Positions 10,389 through 22,449 of a stretch of DNA of 64,000 bases are shown piece after piece. The notes beneath the pieces were generated by a model that was not told the origin of the DNA, made no database searches, and saw only the letters and a program-made list of their open reading frames with translations. Origin of the DNA: Hysterangium stoloniferum. Lineage: Eukaryota; Basidiomycota; Agaricomycetes; Hysterangiales; Hysterangiaceae. The position numbers and the translations under genes are program-made. The stretch lies in contig WHVD01000009.1 in NCBI GenBank assembly GCA_015178975.1, positions 558,001 through 622,000 on the forward strand, in the 5' to 3' direction. The first letter of the stretch is position 1, and every line of letters begins with the position of its first letter.

Positions 10389-13300
10389 TTAGCTCCGCCT
10401 CCCCCCTTTCCGCCTCTTCATCGAATGCGATGTGGCCCGGGGGTCGGCTTGTTCCTTGTTGGTACGCTGGTTTCCCGGGGCCCATATCGAGGCCTCCAAT
10501 CCCTCACCAGAGGCAGCTGTGTCTATGGATGACCTCGGTTTGGCGGTGGTGGCAAGCTCCCCCTTGGTCTGCTTCTTCATTGAATGAAATGCAGACCAGA
10601 GGTCATCAATTTCTTCCTGTGTGTCAAACTCCACAGCCTGGTTTCCCGGGGCCCACATCGAGGCCTCCGATCCCTCGCCACCAGAGGCAGTTATATCTGT
10701 GGGTGGAATGTGGTCGGCGGTGGCGGCGGTGGCGGCGGTGGCGGATGGGGTGGGGTCTGCTGCAGTAGCGATGGCAGCGGATCGGGTGTGGTCTGCTGCA
10801 GTGGTGGTGTCGGTGGTGGCGGATGGGGTTGGGTCTGCTGCATTGTCGGTGGTGGCGGGTGGAGTGGGGTCTGCTTCAGTGGCGGCGGGAGTGGATAGCG
10901 AAGGTGCGGCGTTGGAAGAGGCGCTCATGTCCCGGGACATCTCCACATAATTGAAAACGTCGTCGTTGTCCTGATTGATGTTCTCAGGGGGGACCTGCTG
11001 CGCTCCGCCGAATGTATTGACGCTGTTTGCTGTGGGGTCGGCTGCAATAGCCGTGGTAGCGGATGGGTGGGTCTGCTGCGCTGTGGTGGTGGCGGGTGGA
11101 GTGGAGTCTGCTTCAGTGGCGGCGGGAGTGGATAGCAAAGGTGCGGCGTTGGAAGAGGCGCTCATGTCCCGGGACATCTCCACATAATTGAAAACGTCGT
11201 CGTTGTCCTGATTGATGTTCTCAGGGGCGGCCTGCTGCACTCCGCCGAATGTATTGACGCTGTCCGCTGTGGGGTCTGCTACAGTGGTGGCGGTGGCGGA
11301 TGGGGTGGGTTCTGCTGCAGTCTTGGTGGTGGTGGATGGGGTGGGTTCTGCTGCAGTCTTGGTGGTGGCATCTGCAGTGGCGGTGGTGGCGGATGGAGTG
11401 GCGTCTGCTTCAGTGGCAGCGGCAGTGGATATAGTAGGTTTGGCGTTGGAAGAGGCGCTCATGCGGCGGGTCATCTCTTCATTGAAAAAATCGTCCTTGT
11501 CCTCATTGATGCTCTCAGGGGCGCGCTGCTGTGCTCCGCTCACTGTGTTGATGCTGTTGGTTGTGGCGTGAATGCACACGCGGCAAACATTCCAAATGGG
11601 TCTGCGGAAATACACTACCATAAGTGCTGTAACTACGACACATGCGAACGTTGCTGTCAACCTGAATGTGCAGCTTGTCAATGACCGGGACTAAATGAGG
11701 GAATGGGGATATACCTTGAAGTAACCATAGGGTAAGCCTCTGCCTCAAGAGAGCGCCCAACACCGGAGAACAAACTGATGACCTGATCTATAACATCTGC
11801 GGGCATCGGACTCTGAGCCAGCACGTATGGGATGGCAGGCAAAATCTTCCAGAGAGAACCCCTGACAGGGGCAAGGCTATGGACATGGTTAGATTACAGG
11901 ATGGGTTGTTAAATAGACAGATGACTGGCTCACCTTTGATGATAGCAGGTATGTAGCATCAGCTGTGAGGAGAGAATGCACATGCGGCGAACGGTGATAG
12001 GATTGTACATAATGAGGATGGGGACAAGGGGGGATGACATGAGGTCGTCTGCAAGAGAATATGACCGGTACGCTGAGACCGTGCAGATACATCCCAAAAC
12101 AAACTTCAGCAACTTAAACACAATTGTCGCTGCCATTTTGAGCAACCAAAACAACACCATTCCTGCGGCTCGTGCCACAAGGCACAACGCTTGATGGCAA
12201 ACGTTCCAAATGGGTCTGCGGAGATACACTACGAGAAGTGGTGTAACTACGACACATGCAAACGTTGCTGTGATCCTGAATGTGCAGCTTGTCAATGACC
12301 GGGACATAAATGAGGGAATGGGGATATACCTTGAAGTAACCATGGGGCAAGCCTCTGCCTCAAGAGTGTGTTGAACACCGGAGAACAAACTGATGACCTG
12401 ATCTATAACATCTGCGGGCATCGGACTCTGAGCCAGCATGTATGGGATGGCAGGCAACATCTTCCAGAGAGAACCTTTGACAGGGGCAAGGCTATGGACA
12501 TGGTTAGATTACAGGATGGGCTGTTAAATAAACGGATGACTGGCTCACCTTTGATGATAGCAGGAACGTAACATCAGCTGTGAGGAGACACTGACAGGCA
12601 ACAAGTTGACAAAAATGTTGGCGTGATATGGCTCAATCTTCGCTCCTGTCATAACCTTGAAAAGCGCCATGAATTTTGAGGAAGAAGACACATCCGCTAC
12701 AGGCGCAGGAAGCAGCGATGGACCGAAGATCTTTTCCGCCACAAAGCTGAGAAACTTCAGAATGCTCCACTGATGGAGTGGGAACCAAGAAACCACAAGT
12801 AACATGTGAAGGCAATATTCGCACATATTAACGTAGGAGGCAATGGAAACAGCGAGAGCGTGTGTTGCAAAGCGACGGAGGTGGGCAATGAGTTCAGCAG
12901 GTTGAGGGTAATGGGAAAGTCGCGGAATACTATACCGGGGGACATTAAGGTTATGTGTGGAGACGAGGAAAATGAACTTACAATGTGCCATGGACAAGTA
13001 TTTTGACCGTATAAATGACTCCCAGAAGGAGAATAACAACATTGGCCAAAGGACCAATGTTGCGAGCCATAGCTTTGATGACCATGGCGTTGATTTTGGA
13101 AGGTTGTAAAATTTTAGTCATTGAGGTTGAGAGCAAGGTTGAGTTGCGAGTGGACTATGATCTCCGACAAATCAATAAGTCGATCTTCCCGGGCGTCTAA
13201 TGTGGCGTTGGTCAATTGAGTCACCGCATAGTTTGCTGTCAAGGATCCACGAATGGGAATTGGTATTAAGCCTGGCGGATGTCCGACGGAGCGTTGACGG

Positions 13301-13899
13301 GTGGACAACCAACCATAGGAGAATACCTGACAAGTTGTATAGAAGATCGCCGTTTGCTTTGTACCCGTACTCCCTCTCACTGTTAATTGTCTTCCTGATG
13401 TGACACATTCATAAATAATGGGTCTATTCCAGTCAGGTTCACGCGATTAAGAGAAGGGTGAGCTTGCATTTCGAAAGTCACACCTTCGCTACATTTTCGC
13501 ATGCACGGACAGCCCCACGTCGTGCTTGAGACCCTAGCGAGAGCAATAGGGAGATTGAGAATCGCGTTTCCAATGAACGCTATTACAGAAAAAGTGCCGA
13601 CATGCCCTCTTCGTGCCTATCTCGTGTGACCCCAAGTCATCCCTTGGTTTGACGGTATACAATCAGATCATCCATTACATCCATGTGCTTCAAACTGGAA
13701 ACCAAAGTGGCGAATTCCTCGTCTGAAACCACAGAGGGTCCCACTCCGAGGCGATATTCCAAAAGTATGTAACGAAAATTCTTTATATAGCAAAACGTTG
13801 TTGAAATTGTTGAAAGTCTGAGGCAAAGGAGCAGCGGAGTCCAAGATTATGCAGGGCGATAAGGGGCAACGTTGTGAGGCTGGGCGACAATAGGGCCAT
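10389..13899 (-). CDS. Uncharacterised multi-exon membrane protein with Thr/Ala/Pro repeat tail
   Basis: The probable start is the ATG at 13899-13897, by homology to the copy at 6485. Exon-like segments then run leftward: a stretch ending 'VMDDLIVYRQTKG' (about 13640), 'LTNATLDAREDRLIDLSEIIVHS' region (about 13220-13140), a hydrophobic helix 'PLANVVILLLGVIYTVKI' (about 13060), and an exon of about 130 codons at 12945-12560. Next come two tandem copies of a segment with a helix 'TATFACVVVTPLLVVYL', and a terminal exon (11690-10389). The terminal exon is a repetitive Thr/Ala/Pro-rich low-complexity tail ending in a Lys/Arg-rich sequence. The copy as read has frame conflicts (near 13850 and 11693), so it may be partly degraded. 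No family was recognised. A membrane location is inferred from the helices only. Confidence 0.55.
10920..11480 (-). repeat. ~237 bp coding repeats in the Thr/Ala/Pro tail
   Basis: A unit encoding a 'VNTFGG' start, a 'NINQDNDDVFNYVEMSRDM' part and an Ala/Thr/Pro stretch occurs at about 10920-11025 and 11160-11265 (offset 237 bp, 79 codons). A third, diverged unit lies at about 11470-11560. It accounts for the long glycine/valine ORFs on the plus strand. Confidence 0.8.
11582..12583 (-). repeat. Intragenic tandem duplication, 612 bp period
   Basis: About 388 bp at 11582-11970 is repeated at 12194-12583 with over 90% identity by eye. The unit carries an exon encoding 'MLAQSPMPADVIDQVIS', a short AT-rich segment and a transmembrane helix exon. 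The spacer 11971-12193 encodes a second hydrophobic stretch ('GMVLFWLLKMAATIVFKLL'). One copy has TTTATG where the other has TTTAG, so they differ in frame. Confidence 0.9.
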
Positions 13900-14330
13900 A
13901 GCTTACTAACTAATCGGTACCCACCTCTACCTAACCGTCCCGAATCCCGAATTTAACACAGCAACTCATCACAACAGCCGCAACGGTATCGCAAGCAGAG
14001 ATTGCGCTCCACTCCTGTCACATATGCATAAATAATATTGTAAAGTAATAGGATGTATGGCTATCCGATACAAACGGGGTGACTTTGTTGACACACAGTT
14101 GGCGATTAATTTCCCTCCATCGGACAGACATCATTTGAGGTGTACTACCTTTGAACGACAGCAGACATTCTGTGGCAGAATTTGAAACACACCCTGTTTC
14201 AGGCGACCAGGAAGGATAATAGACAAACATCAAACGCGTTCCATCACGTGATTATGCAAGCCAATGGCTATTTCCCGAGCACAAGCGGGTAACTTACTAA
14301 TTCAGATCCTACCTGCCGAACAGTCCAACT
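13010..14330. repeat. Segmental duplication, copy 2 (partner 5600-8080)
   Basis: This is the longer-lived copy: it sits between the membrane-protein gene body and the GMC gene and lacks the LINE. Its left limit is inside the gene, near 13010, where copy 1 runs into satellite DNA. Confidence 0.85.
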
Positions 14331-14753
14331 TCAGCCTTATGAAATTATATCCTTGTGTAGACAGTCCATTTATTCATTATCTTTACTAAGAAGGACTAGT
14401 ACATGTAAGGAATGTTGAGTCTGGTGTTGACCCTGATCGAGCCATTCTTCATGAAACTCAATTTTTCGCTCGATGTGGCTTTCCATAGCCTCCCATTGAT
14501 TCTATAGGCGTAATCACTCGATTGCACTTTCCCTTAATTGGCCTTCTTATGTAAGCCCATCTCATAACCCGCTGAACACCTCCCTACTGCGCCAGGGCGA
14601 GGCGCACTAGTCCCTGTACAGGCCAGTTCGCTATTTGAAATTTGGCGAAGATCGATCCCTCGAAGTGCGATGCTGGTGTGGGAAGATGACTAGTACTGAC
14701 TATAAAGTGCTTGCTAGTGGTTAGTGTTTTGATACCTTCGACATCGAAATACC
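14331..14753. promoter_or_regulatory. Divergent intergenic region upstream of the GMC gene
   Basis: With the start of the minus-strand membrane-protein gene at 13899, 13900-14753 separates two divergent genes. A TATAAA (14701-14706) lies about 50 bp before the GMC ATG. No other feature is visible. Confidence 0.4.
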
Positions 14754-17534
14754 ATGGGTATCACCTTGTCAAAGAACGCTATTGGCTCCGATCCTTCCCT
14801 GGTTGGCACTCGAAGCGATCCAAACGACTCTTATCGAGCACCATCCCAGTGGAAGACTTACGACTATGTGATTGTAGGAGGTGGTCAGTTGTTGGGCATA
14901 GAAATAATTTATTCCGCTCATCGTTTGTTAAGGAACTGCTGGATGCGTTTTGGCATCACGTTTATCAGAAAATCCAAATGCGACGGTACTTCTTGTGGAG
15001 GCAGGACAGAGGTGAACTTTGCGTTTAATGCCTGAAAATGACAAACATAAATAATATCTGACCTGCACACAGTCACAAACGAACATTCTTTACGAAATTT
15101 CCTATGGGGTTTGCTAAATTGCTGAAAACAAAGGCTGATTGGGAATATTATTCAGCGTGCGTTCGTTAGCGTGCGTCACAATAAGTCACGCCGTCTAATA
15201 TGGAAGTAACAGTCCGCAAGAAAATCTGAATAATCGTCAAGTTTATATGCCCCGAGGAAAGATACTTGGAGGAACCAGGTATGTCTTGCGTTATGCGTTA
15301 CGACCTTCACGCTGTGAATATAGACCATATTAACCATCATCAAGTTCGCTCAACGCGTGTATTTACCACCGTTGCTCCCCCCAAGGTTGTACTGCATAAT
15401 TCATTCATTTACCAACGTTTTACCCCGCATCGTCTGAGATTACTTTACAGATTTTAATTCGTGGGCTGCAAATGGTGCAGAAGGTTGGAGTTATGATGAA
15501 CTTCATCCGTGCGTGTCGTGTATATCACTGATGCCAAACTCTGACAGATTATGTGATTGTAGCTATTTCATGAAGTCTGAAGGATATGCCGCCAGCGCCT
15601 CAAAACCCGACGTAAAGCTGAAAGATCATGGTTTTAATGGCCCTTGGAAAACAAGCGAACCGGATTTCGCCGTATGGTTTTAGATATTTTGGTCTGATTG
15701 CAAGTTGTTATCTGATTCCAGAATTATATAGCCTCTACACCATGTTATTATGGAAGCCTGCGCAGTATTAGGCATTCCGTGGAGCCCGTAAGCAGTAATA
15801 GCAGAACTCAGACTCGAAATTATATTTTTTTGTACAGAGACTTGAACACGCCAAATGGAACCCTGGGTGCCAGCTCTTTCACCGCTTTCATTGATACAAA
15901 AGGCCGTCGTACGTCGCCCTATAATTTCTTTCCCAAGCTGTTGCATTAAAAAAATTTTTAGGAAGCTCTTCTGCAACTGCATATCTTACTCCTGATGTCC
16001 TCTCAAGACGGAATCTCACGATCATAGTAAAGTCACGTGTCGACAAGATATTATTTGACACCAATACCGCCATCTCACGGCCTCGGGCCATCGGGGTTGA
16101 ATTCTCCCAAGCCTGCAACTCACCTCGGTACCGTGTTCATGCCAGGAAGGAAATCATCATCTGTGCTGGGGCTTTCAATACCCCACAAGTCTTGCTTTTA
16201 TCTGGGATCGGGCCGGCTGCAGACTTAGAGGAAATGGGAATTGAAGTGATCAAGGATCTCCCTGCCGTTGGCCAGAATCTCTTTGACGTCAGTCTTCTTT
16301 CAAGCGTTCTTCTTTTGAATCTTAAATGGACTCATTCTGATACATCATGACCAGCATCAATCGTGTGGAGCGTTATGTGTACGGACCAAGGCAGCATTTA
16401 GCTGGGATTACCTCGCAAAGCCCTTACCCGGAGTGTTTGCGTTGGTTCAATGGCTTTTAAAACATAAGGGCCCATTGACAAGCTTACCCTGCCAGGGAGG
16501 GGCGTTCTTCAGGTCGGATAATCCATCGTATGTACAAATTCATAACCGCGATTTTTTGCACATGTGACATTGTGATCATACTTTTCTCATCTAATAATAG
16601 GATATCTTTTGAATCCAACAAGAACGAGGGTGATCAAGACATCCAGATCGCTGATTTGACTTCGGGTCCCAAGTCACCAGATATCGAATTCATGTGGTGT
16701 ATGACTCTCCCCGAGTTACATTCCCAAAACTGGCACACTGACGTCATTCTAGTTCCAGTTTTAGTGGTCAACAACGGATTTTCAGCGGCTCCAGCAAACG
16801 TGCAGGGCATGACAATCGTAAGGTTTCATTAGCAGACTTGATATTAAACTTCATCTTGTACACAGAGCGCACTTGCGCTGAACCCCGAGAGTGTAGGTCG
16901 GGTTTTTTTGAAAACAACTAGTGTCTGGGATAAGCCCATAATCCACTCGAAGTAGGTCCGAGGGTTTTAGTGTCCCTTGTCACCTTGACGTTTAAATCTC
17001 TGCAGCTTCTTCTCGTCAGAGAACGACATGAAGCTCATCATACGTGCTACACGGCTTCTCCTGAAACTAATCAAGACTGAGCCTCTTGCCTCCATTGTGG
17101 AATCGACACCTCTACCTGGCAAATCTTACGACTTTTTATGGCCAGGGGATGTTTCTGACCCTGACGAAGTGAATATGCCATAATATTATCAAACATACCA
17201 TCTCATCATTTTAGATTACCGATGAACAGCTACGTGAATGGATCTGTAAAAATACATCCCCGGCCTACCATCCAGTACGTCGTCTATGTCCAAAAGCTAA
17301 CTTATTTATTATTGCGCTCAATCATTTCTTCTCCCATAGACATCCTCCGCCAGAATGGGAATATCCGAAAAATCCAGTGTTATTGATTCGAAGCTGTGCG
17401 TTCACGGTGTTGATAGGTTACGCGTTGTGGACGCGTCCGCCTTCCCAACGCAAGTATCGGGACACCCATGTGCCGTGGTAATCGCCATGGCCGAGAAGGC
17501 CGCAGATTTGATTAAAGCGGCAGCAGAGGCGTGA
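14754..17534 (+). CDS. GMC-family FAD oxidoreductase, about 16 exons
   Basis: This is a flavoenzyme of the glucose-methanol-choline family, oxidising an alcohol-type substrate. Exons I can join in frame are 14754-14883, 14933-15011, 15073-15156, 15213-15278, then 15451-15508, 15563-15671, 15732-15787, 15838-15908, 15962-16287, 16355-16527, 16601-16817, 16866-16951, 17006-17168, 17215-17274 and 17340-17534. The protein shows the FAD-binding 'YDYVIVGGGTAGC' (over the first junction), 'PRGKILGGT', the GMC signature 'GAFNTPQVLLLSGIGP', and the C-terminal catalytic His residues in 'YHPTSSARMG' and 'VSGHPCAVV'. No signal peptide is visible, so it is probably intracellular. One small exon ('NSFIYQR', near 15398) cannot be joined cleanly: the only acceptors give the wrong phase and the next gap would be 19 bp. 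A lesion there is possible. The substrate is unknown. Confidence 0.9.
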
Positions 17535-18371
17535 GATGATTGGTATGCCTCGGACTGACACGTTGGGGTGATTGAGATGATTACTGACGTTTACACTTCT
17601 TGGGCCTATATAGTTCTAGTTAAGGGCGGCTGAGGATGATGGTAATGTTCAATTTTGTTAAGTTCTTGTGCTCCTTGTTGTATCCGAACGCTACGATCAA
17701 TATGTTGTTTAATGCCATCATTTATGTATGTTTAACATGATGCTTATCTACACTGTATCTTATCAAGCCCAGTAGTTTACTATTGAGTATGATGTGCCCC
17801 CCATCTTGGTTATTCTTGTATCTTGTGCCCGCCGTGTCCAACTTGTTACATAGTTTGTTGGCTGAAGTTGTATAAGTCTCACTGGTGTGTTACTCCCAGG
17901 GACCTCATTTTGGTTGAACTTAGCCAAACAGAAGTTGAAATGGCCGCTAGGCCTTAAAAAGTTTTGCCCATTCTAAAACTTCTTTGTCGTCATAAAATAT
18001 ATCATACCTAGTTTTGCTAATGACGGTGGGATCTTGCAGTGAAATTCGGTCCCCGAACATTTACTGGCACGTCAGGTCCGCTACCATAGTTAAAAAGTAG
18101 TAGGACCCCAAGAAAAGTTGTTATCAACTTGAATGTACATCCAGTACCATGTCATCTCTCACTGTAAGGCTGCCGTCAATTGCAGCCTCACTGAGTCTCA
18201 GTTGATAGGACTCGAGTATATTCATCTAAGAACAGAGACGGCAGTACACGATAGTGACGGTAGGTAAAAACGATAATGAAAACACTACCACGCGCGTTTA
18301 TCCTAATTATCTAAGGAAGTGGATACTAAATATTAAAGGTCCGTTGTGGTAAGCTTCACCAGGCTTACACT
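17535..18371. other. Intergenic region 3' of the GMC gene
   Basis: This is a non-coding spacer. I see no RNA gene, repeat or credible ORF. Confidence 0.5.
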
Positions 18372-19512
18372 CGCTGTCCATTTGGACGATTTGAACTGGG
18401 CTTGAATCGAGTTGAGGGTTTGCCACAGGCCGAGGTTAAAGACAGTATGAAGCCGGGAAGTGAAAATTAAAAAGATGTGAGATAGATGATCTGTGGTACT
18501 TGATGATGCATCAGTAGACGGCTCTCCGAGTCCCCAGGAGGGCCTCTTAGCCAGAACATTCTTTAAGATACATTCGCCTGCAATATGCTATTTTTCATAC
18601 CTCGTTAAGCATCATGAATTCGCATTGTGAGAAACCTCTAACGGGATGATCTCTGACCTGATCATTGTCATACTCATAGGCAGGTTCAAGGTGCCAGAGG
18701 TGATCATGAGAACCAAACTCTATCAGCTGGCTAAACTAAAAATAAAGTGATGAACGGGACCACAGTTGCAAGGAACTTCCATCATGTCCGGCTGCACATC
18801 TCCTAGTTGACTCCCCGACAAATGAACTATTTTTAGGAAAACTGGGCATGAGTATGAGATCACTGTCTATCTTATGTATTTCATGGATTTTCCAATATCA
18901 TCATGAAGTTATCTGTTCTCAAAATGTACTGGTAATCGGTCCGAGTAGATAGAAGCAGATGGGAGTAATTGACAGACGACAATAGGATGGTTTGAAAGAA
19001 TGGAATCAAGGAAAACATGGTGGAGTACCCACCCACCCCCATCACGTGGTGGGTCGGAATGAATGCTCAGATCCTTCTTGGAATGTAACCAATTTCAAAA
19101 GGGAAACAAGGTTTGATCGCAATGCCTACTCATGGTAGCCGTACGCAGTTTAACCTCTATCTGGTCATAAATGTTCCGGAATCGATCCCGATTATCAGTC
19201 GAAAAAGGTGGAGACAGCTACTAACAAGGAGTTTTTCGAGGCATATTCAATGCTTTGGGAATGGTCTCAAAGATACAATCACACCATCTTCCAATCAGGT
19301 TCCCGATCTACTATGAATGGTAGATTGCTCACCACTGGACAATCTACATATAATAGAACCTTTTCACCTCTCCACCCCCTTAACATCGCTTTACAACATT
19401 CACAATCACTCAAACCTGCGATGCATCCTACCCAACTTCACCCATTCAGCACCTTTACTATTCAAGAAAACGGCGACGCCACATGGTGAGTCATGTTATC
19501 CTTGCTACTGTT
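18372..19512 (+). pseudogene. Partial paralogue of the host gene at 32.9-36.0 kb
   Basis: It matches 32938-34090 over about 1.14 kb. A 287-nt exon at 19199-19485 (reading SKKVETATNKEFFEAYS... to QENGDAT) has exactly the same length and frame as 33773-34059, with mainly conservative changes, and ends at a GTGAGT donor. The following intron (19486-19544, 59 bp) is the short ancestral form. After 19552 the gene breaks off and continues inverted (next entry). The function is unknown. Confidence 0.75.
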
Positions 19513-19544
19513 GGTGCAACATCTTATATCTATCGTCCTTCAAG

Positions 19545-19683
19545 CAATCGCGAAGAATCCTGGATTCGCCATCGAATGTGAAATCCTAAGAGAAAGTAAA
19601 AGGTATAAATATGTTTGAACAGCCGGGTGAACCGCACAATTGGCTTACCTTTCATCATCAGTTTGAGCATACAACCAAATGTC
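19545..19683 (-). pseudogene. Inverted downstream exons of the same paralogue
   Basis: Read on the minus strand from 19683, the sequence matches 34725-34858 of the host gene: an exon end, a GTAAGC intron start, the intron, a CTTAG acceptor and the next exon start. It lies in inverted orientation directly beside the plus-strand part and is cut at 19683/19684 by a copia LTR. Confidence 0.75.
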
Positions 19684-19915
19684 TGTTAAAGCTACTTGCG
19701 CAGGAACTCAAGTATGCCTGTAGATAGACGAATAAGGGACTATTACTATAATAGAGAAAAGAAACCTTGCATACCTTTTAGTGAGTTAACAACTCCACTA
19801 AGAGGTTACGTCCTCAACTCGTAATTATTTATATAGTTCGGGCACTCAACTCTGAACTATACAGGTGACCAACATTTGGTGTGTTCCTGATTAAATAATA
19901 CTTATATCTCCAACA
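19684..19915 (-). mobile_element. 3' LTR of truncated copia element
   Basis: This 232 bp block has TGTTAAAG...TCCAACA termini as seen on the plus strand. Next to it, on the internal side, is a purine tract on the minus strand (complement of CCCTCCCTT, 19916-19924), the expected PPT. No second LTR is present because the element's 5' part is missing. Confidence 0.8.
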
Positions 19916-19924
19916 CCCTCCCTT

Positions 19925-22440
19925 AATCGGAACACAGTCCGATAAGGTGTGAAAACGTCTCGACTTTCTCACAGGTGAGAGCCTTCGTAAACATATCGGC
20001 AGGGTTGTCATTCGTTGGTACGTAGTGGACAGTAATGAGGTATTTTCAAACAGTGTCACATATAAAGTGATAACAGATATCAATATGTTTGGTGCGTGCA
20101 TGGAATTCATTGTTTCTTGCGATTGAGATAGCTGATTGATTGTCGCAGTTAAGTACGATGGGGCGAATGAGTGGACGAGCGATTTCGGAAATAAATGTGT
20201 GGATCCACAGGGCTTCTTTCGTAGCATGAGTCGCTGTGATATATTCCGCCTCGGTGGTCGATAGGGCAACTATTGGTTGTTTCTTTGAACTCCAGGATAC
20301 GGCACCTCCATCGATCGTGAATACATATCCCGAAATTGAATGTCTGTGTTCTTGTGAGCACCAGTCTGCATCGGTGAACCCTTCAAGTCCTTTTCTCTCC
20401 CCTCCGATTTCCAATCGCTGATTTCTCGTTCCCTTTAGGAATAGAAAAACTCTTTTCACTGCTTCCCAATGGGGGTGACCCGGGTTCTGCATGAATTGTG
20501 ATAGTAACGAAATGGCAAATGCGATGTCTGGGCATGTGCCAAGTGCGGTGTACATGAGTGAGCCTATCGCTTCACGATAGGGTACATTCCTCATGTCTTC
20601 GTGTTGGTGTGGAGTGCTTGGTGATTGGGTGACAGAGAGGTGTTGGTGGGGATCAAGTGGTGTGGTTAGCGGTTTTGCATCCTGTAGGCTGAATCTTGTT
20701 AGGATCTTATCAATGTAAGCACCTTGTGAAAATGATATCGGTTCTCCCATATCGTTAATCCTGAATTTGCACCTAAGTTTGTTTTTGAACTTCAATATTA
20801 TTGCCTTCGAATTTCCCACCATGGTGATATCGTCGACGTCTATGGCCACAATAAGGACATCTTTGTCTGAGTATTGATAAAAAACGGCGTGTTCGACTTC
20901 GCAGCACGTAAATCCTGTTTTGAACATCACTCCGCATAGGAATTCATACCATTCCCGTCCTGCCTGCTTCAACCTGTATATCGCGCATCTCAGCCAACAT
21001 GCCATATGTTCTTTACCTGGTACTTCAAGCCCTTTTGGTTGGCACATGTGAATTGTTTCTGTCAATGGTGCATTAAGGTATGCAGCATCGACATCGGTTT
21101 GCTCCAGCTCCCAGTCATTCTGGGCAGCAATGGCAGTGATTATGCAGATTGCAGTGAGTTTTGCCGTGGGTGAGAATGTTTCACTATAGTCAATTCCCTC
21201 CTTTTGCGAAAACCCCTGCACTACGAATCTAGATTTATAGCTGGTGATTTCTCCATTTGGGCCATGCTTGTACAACATGTCGACCTTGCTACCAATAATG
21301 TTTGCTCCCTCCGGTGTGTCCATCAACTCCCAAGTTCCTGCATCTTCGTGATGCTTCATCTCCTTTTTGAGTGATTCCTCCCATTTTGGCCAGTCTCTTT
21401 GACGTTTTGCTTCTTCAACCGTGGCTTGTGGGTCTTCGAGTTCTTTGATTGCAGATGCCATGGAGCTTTTGAGGGATGTCAAGATTGCAGGTAAATCTGC
21501 ATCTATCTCATTCTGAAGATCCTCACTAATTTGCATCATCATTGCTACAGCGGCAATGTCTCTTCATGTCTCATTTTGGGGTATTGGCATTCCCTTTGGA
21601 TACTCAGGTCCTTTAGGTCGAGCTTCCGTGGATCCCTTTCCGGCATCAATGTCACAGATGTAGGCAGATGGCTTGTGTAGTCTCCATTCCCTTCCTGATG
21701 CTTGGGATTCTGGCATTGATGTGGGCTCCTCAAAATCTTCGAGTGGATTTATTCATGCACCTTGGGTTTCGTTTGGGGTCCTTGGTGGTTGTTGCACTGC
21801 TGACACATCATTTTGTGCAATGTATTGGGTGTCTAAGGGGACACTCCCCCCCTCAACTGGTACGTCTTGCAAATATACCATTATTGACTCGTCGAATCTC
21901 ACATTCCATTCCAACAGTGACCCTACACTTCCCCGGCCAATAGATTCGGTGACCTTTGCTTTCATCACTGAATCCGACCCAACACCCTTCGTCTGCTTTC
22001 ACCTCTAGTTTCCCACGGTTCTCCTTTAGAACTCATGTTTTCGTTCCCCATTCCAGTGTGTTACCCAGGTTGGGTTTCTCATTTCGCAATGCTTCGAAAG
22101 GAGTCAGACTGTTTAGTACAGTGGTTGACATGTGATGTTTCAGCCAAATCACATGTTTCATGGCTTCTGTCCATAGGAACTTTGGTAGGTCCACTGATAT
22201 AGTCATTTCTCCGATACGTTCTAGTATAGTGCCATTCAGCCGTTCAGATACACCATTTTGTTCAGGGGTGTCATGTACAGTAAGTCTGCACTCTGTGCCT
22301 TGTGATTTCAGATATTTGGTGAATATGTCTGACATGTATTCATCCACACAGTCCATCTGCAATGTTTTCATCTGTCCATTATGTTGCGTGCTGACCCATG
22401 CTTCATATGATTGGTAGGTGGTCATTGTATCGCTCTTTTG
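19925..22440 (-). pseudogene. Ty1/copia pol fragment: integrase core, RT, RNase H
   Basis: On the minus strand, 22425-22033 encodes the integrase core end ('NGVSERLNGTILER', with the catalytic Glu). 21542-20046 encodes 498 aa of RT ('VDAAYLNAPLTETIHM', 'IDVDDITMVGN') and RNase H ('FTDADWC', 'STTEAEY'). The tail 'VPTNDNPADMFTKAL' continues past a TGA at 20046. Compared with the family about 25 residues are missing in frame between 'INDMGE' and 'AYIDKIL' (near 20745), which removes a conserved RT segment, so it is inactive. A frame break separates integrase from RT (21545-22030). Confidence 0.9.
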
Positions 22441-22449
22441 TCATAAGGT

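Noticed and set aside
10373..11571. Plus-strand Gly/Val/Ala-rich ORFs
   Set aside because: They are mirror frames of the Thr/Ala/Pro-rich repeats encoded on the minus strand.
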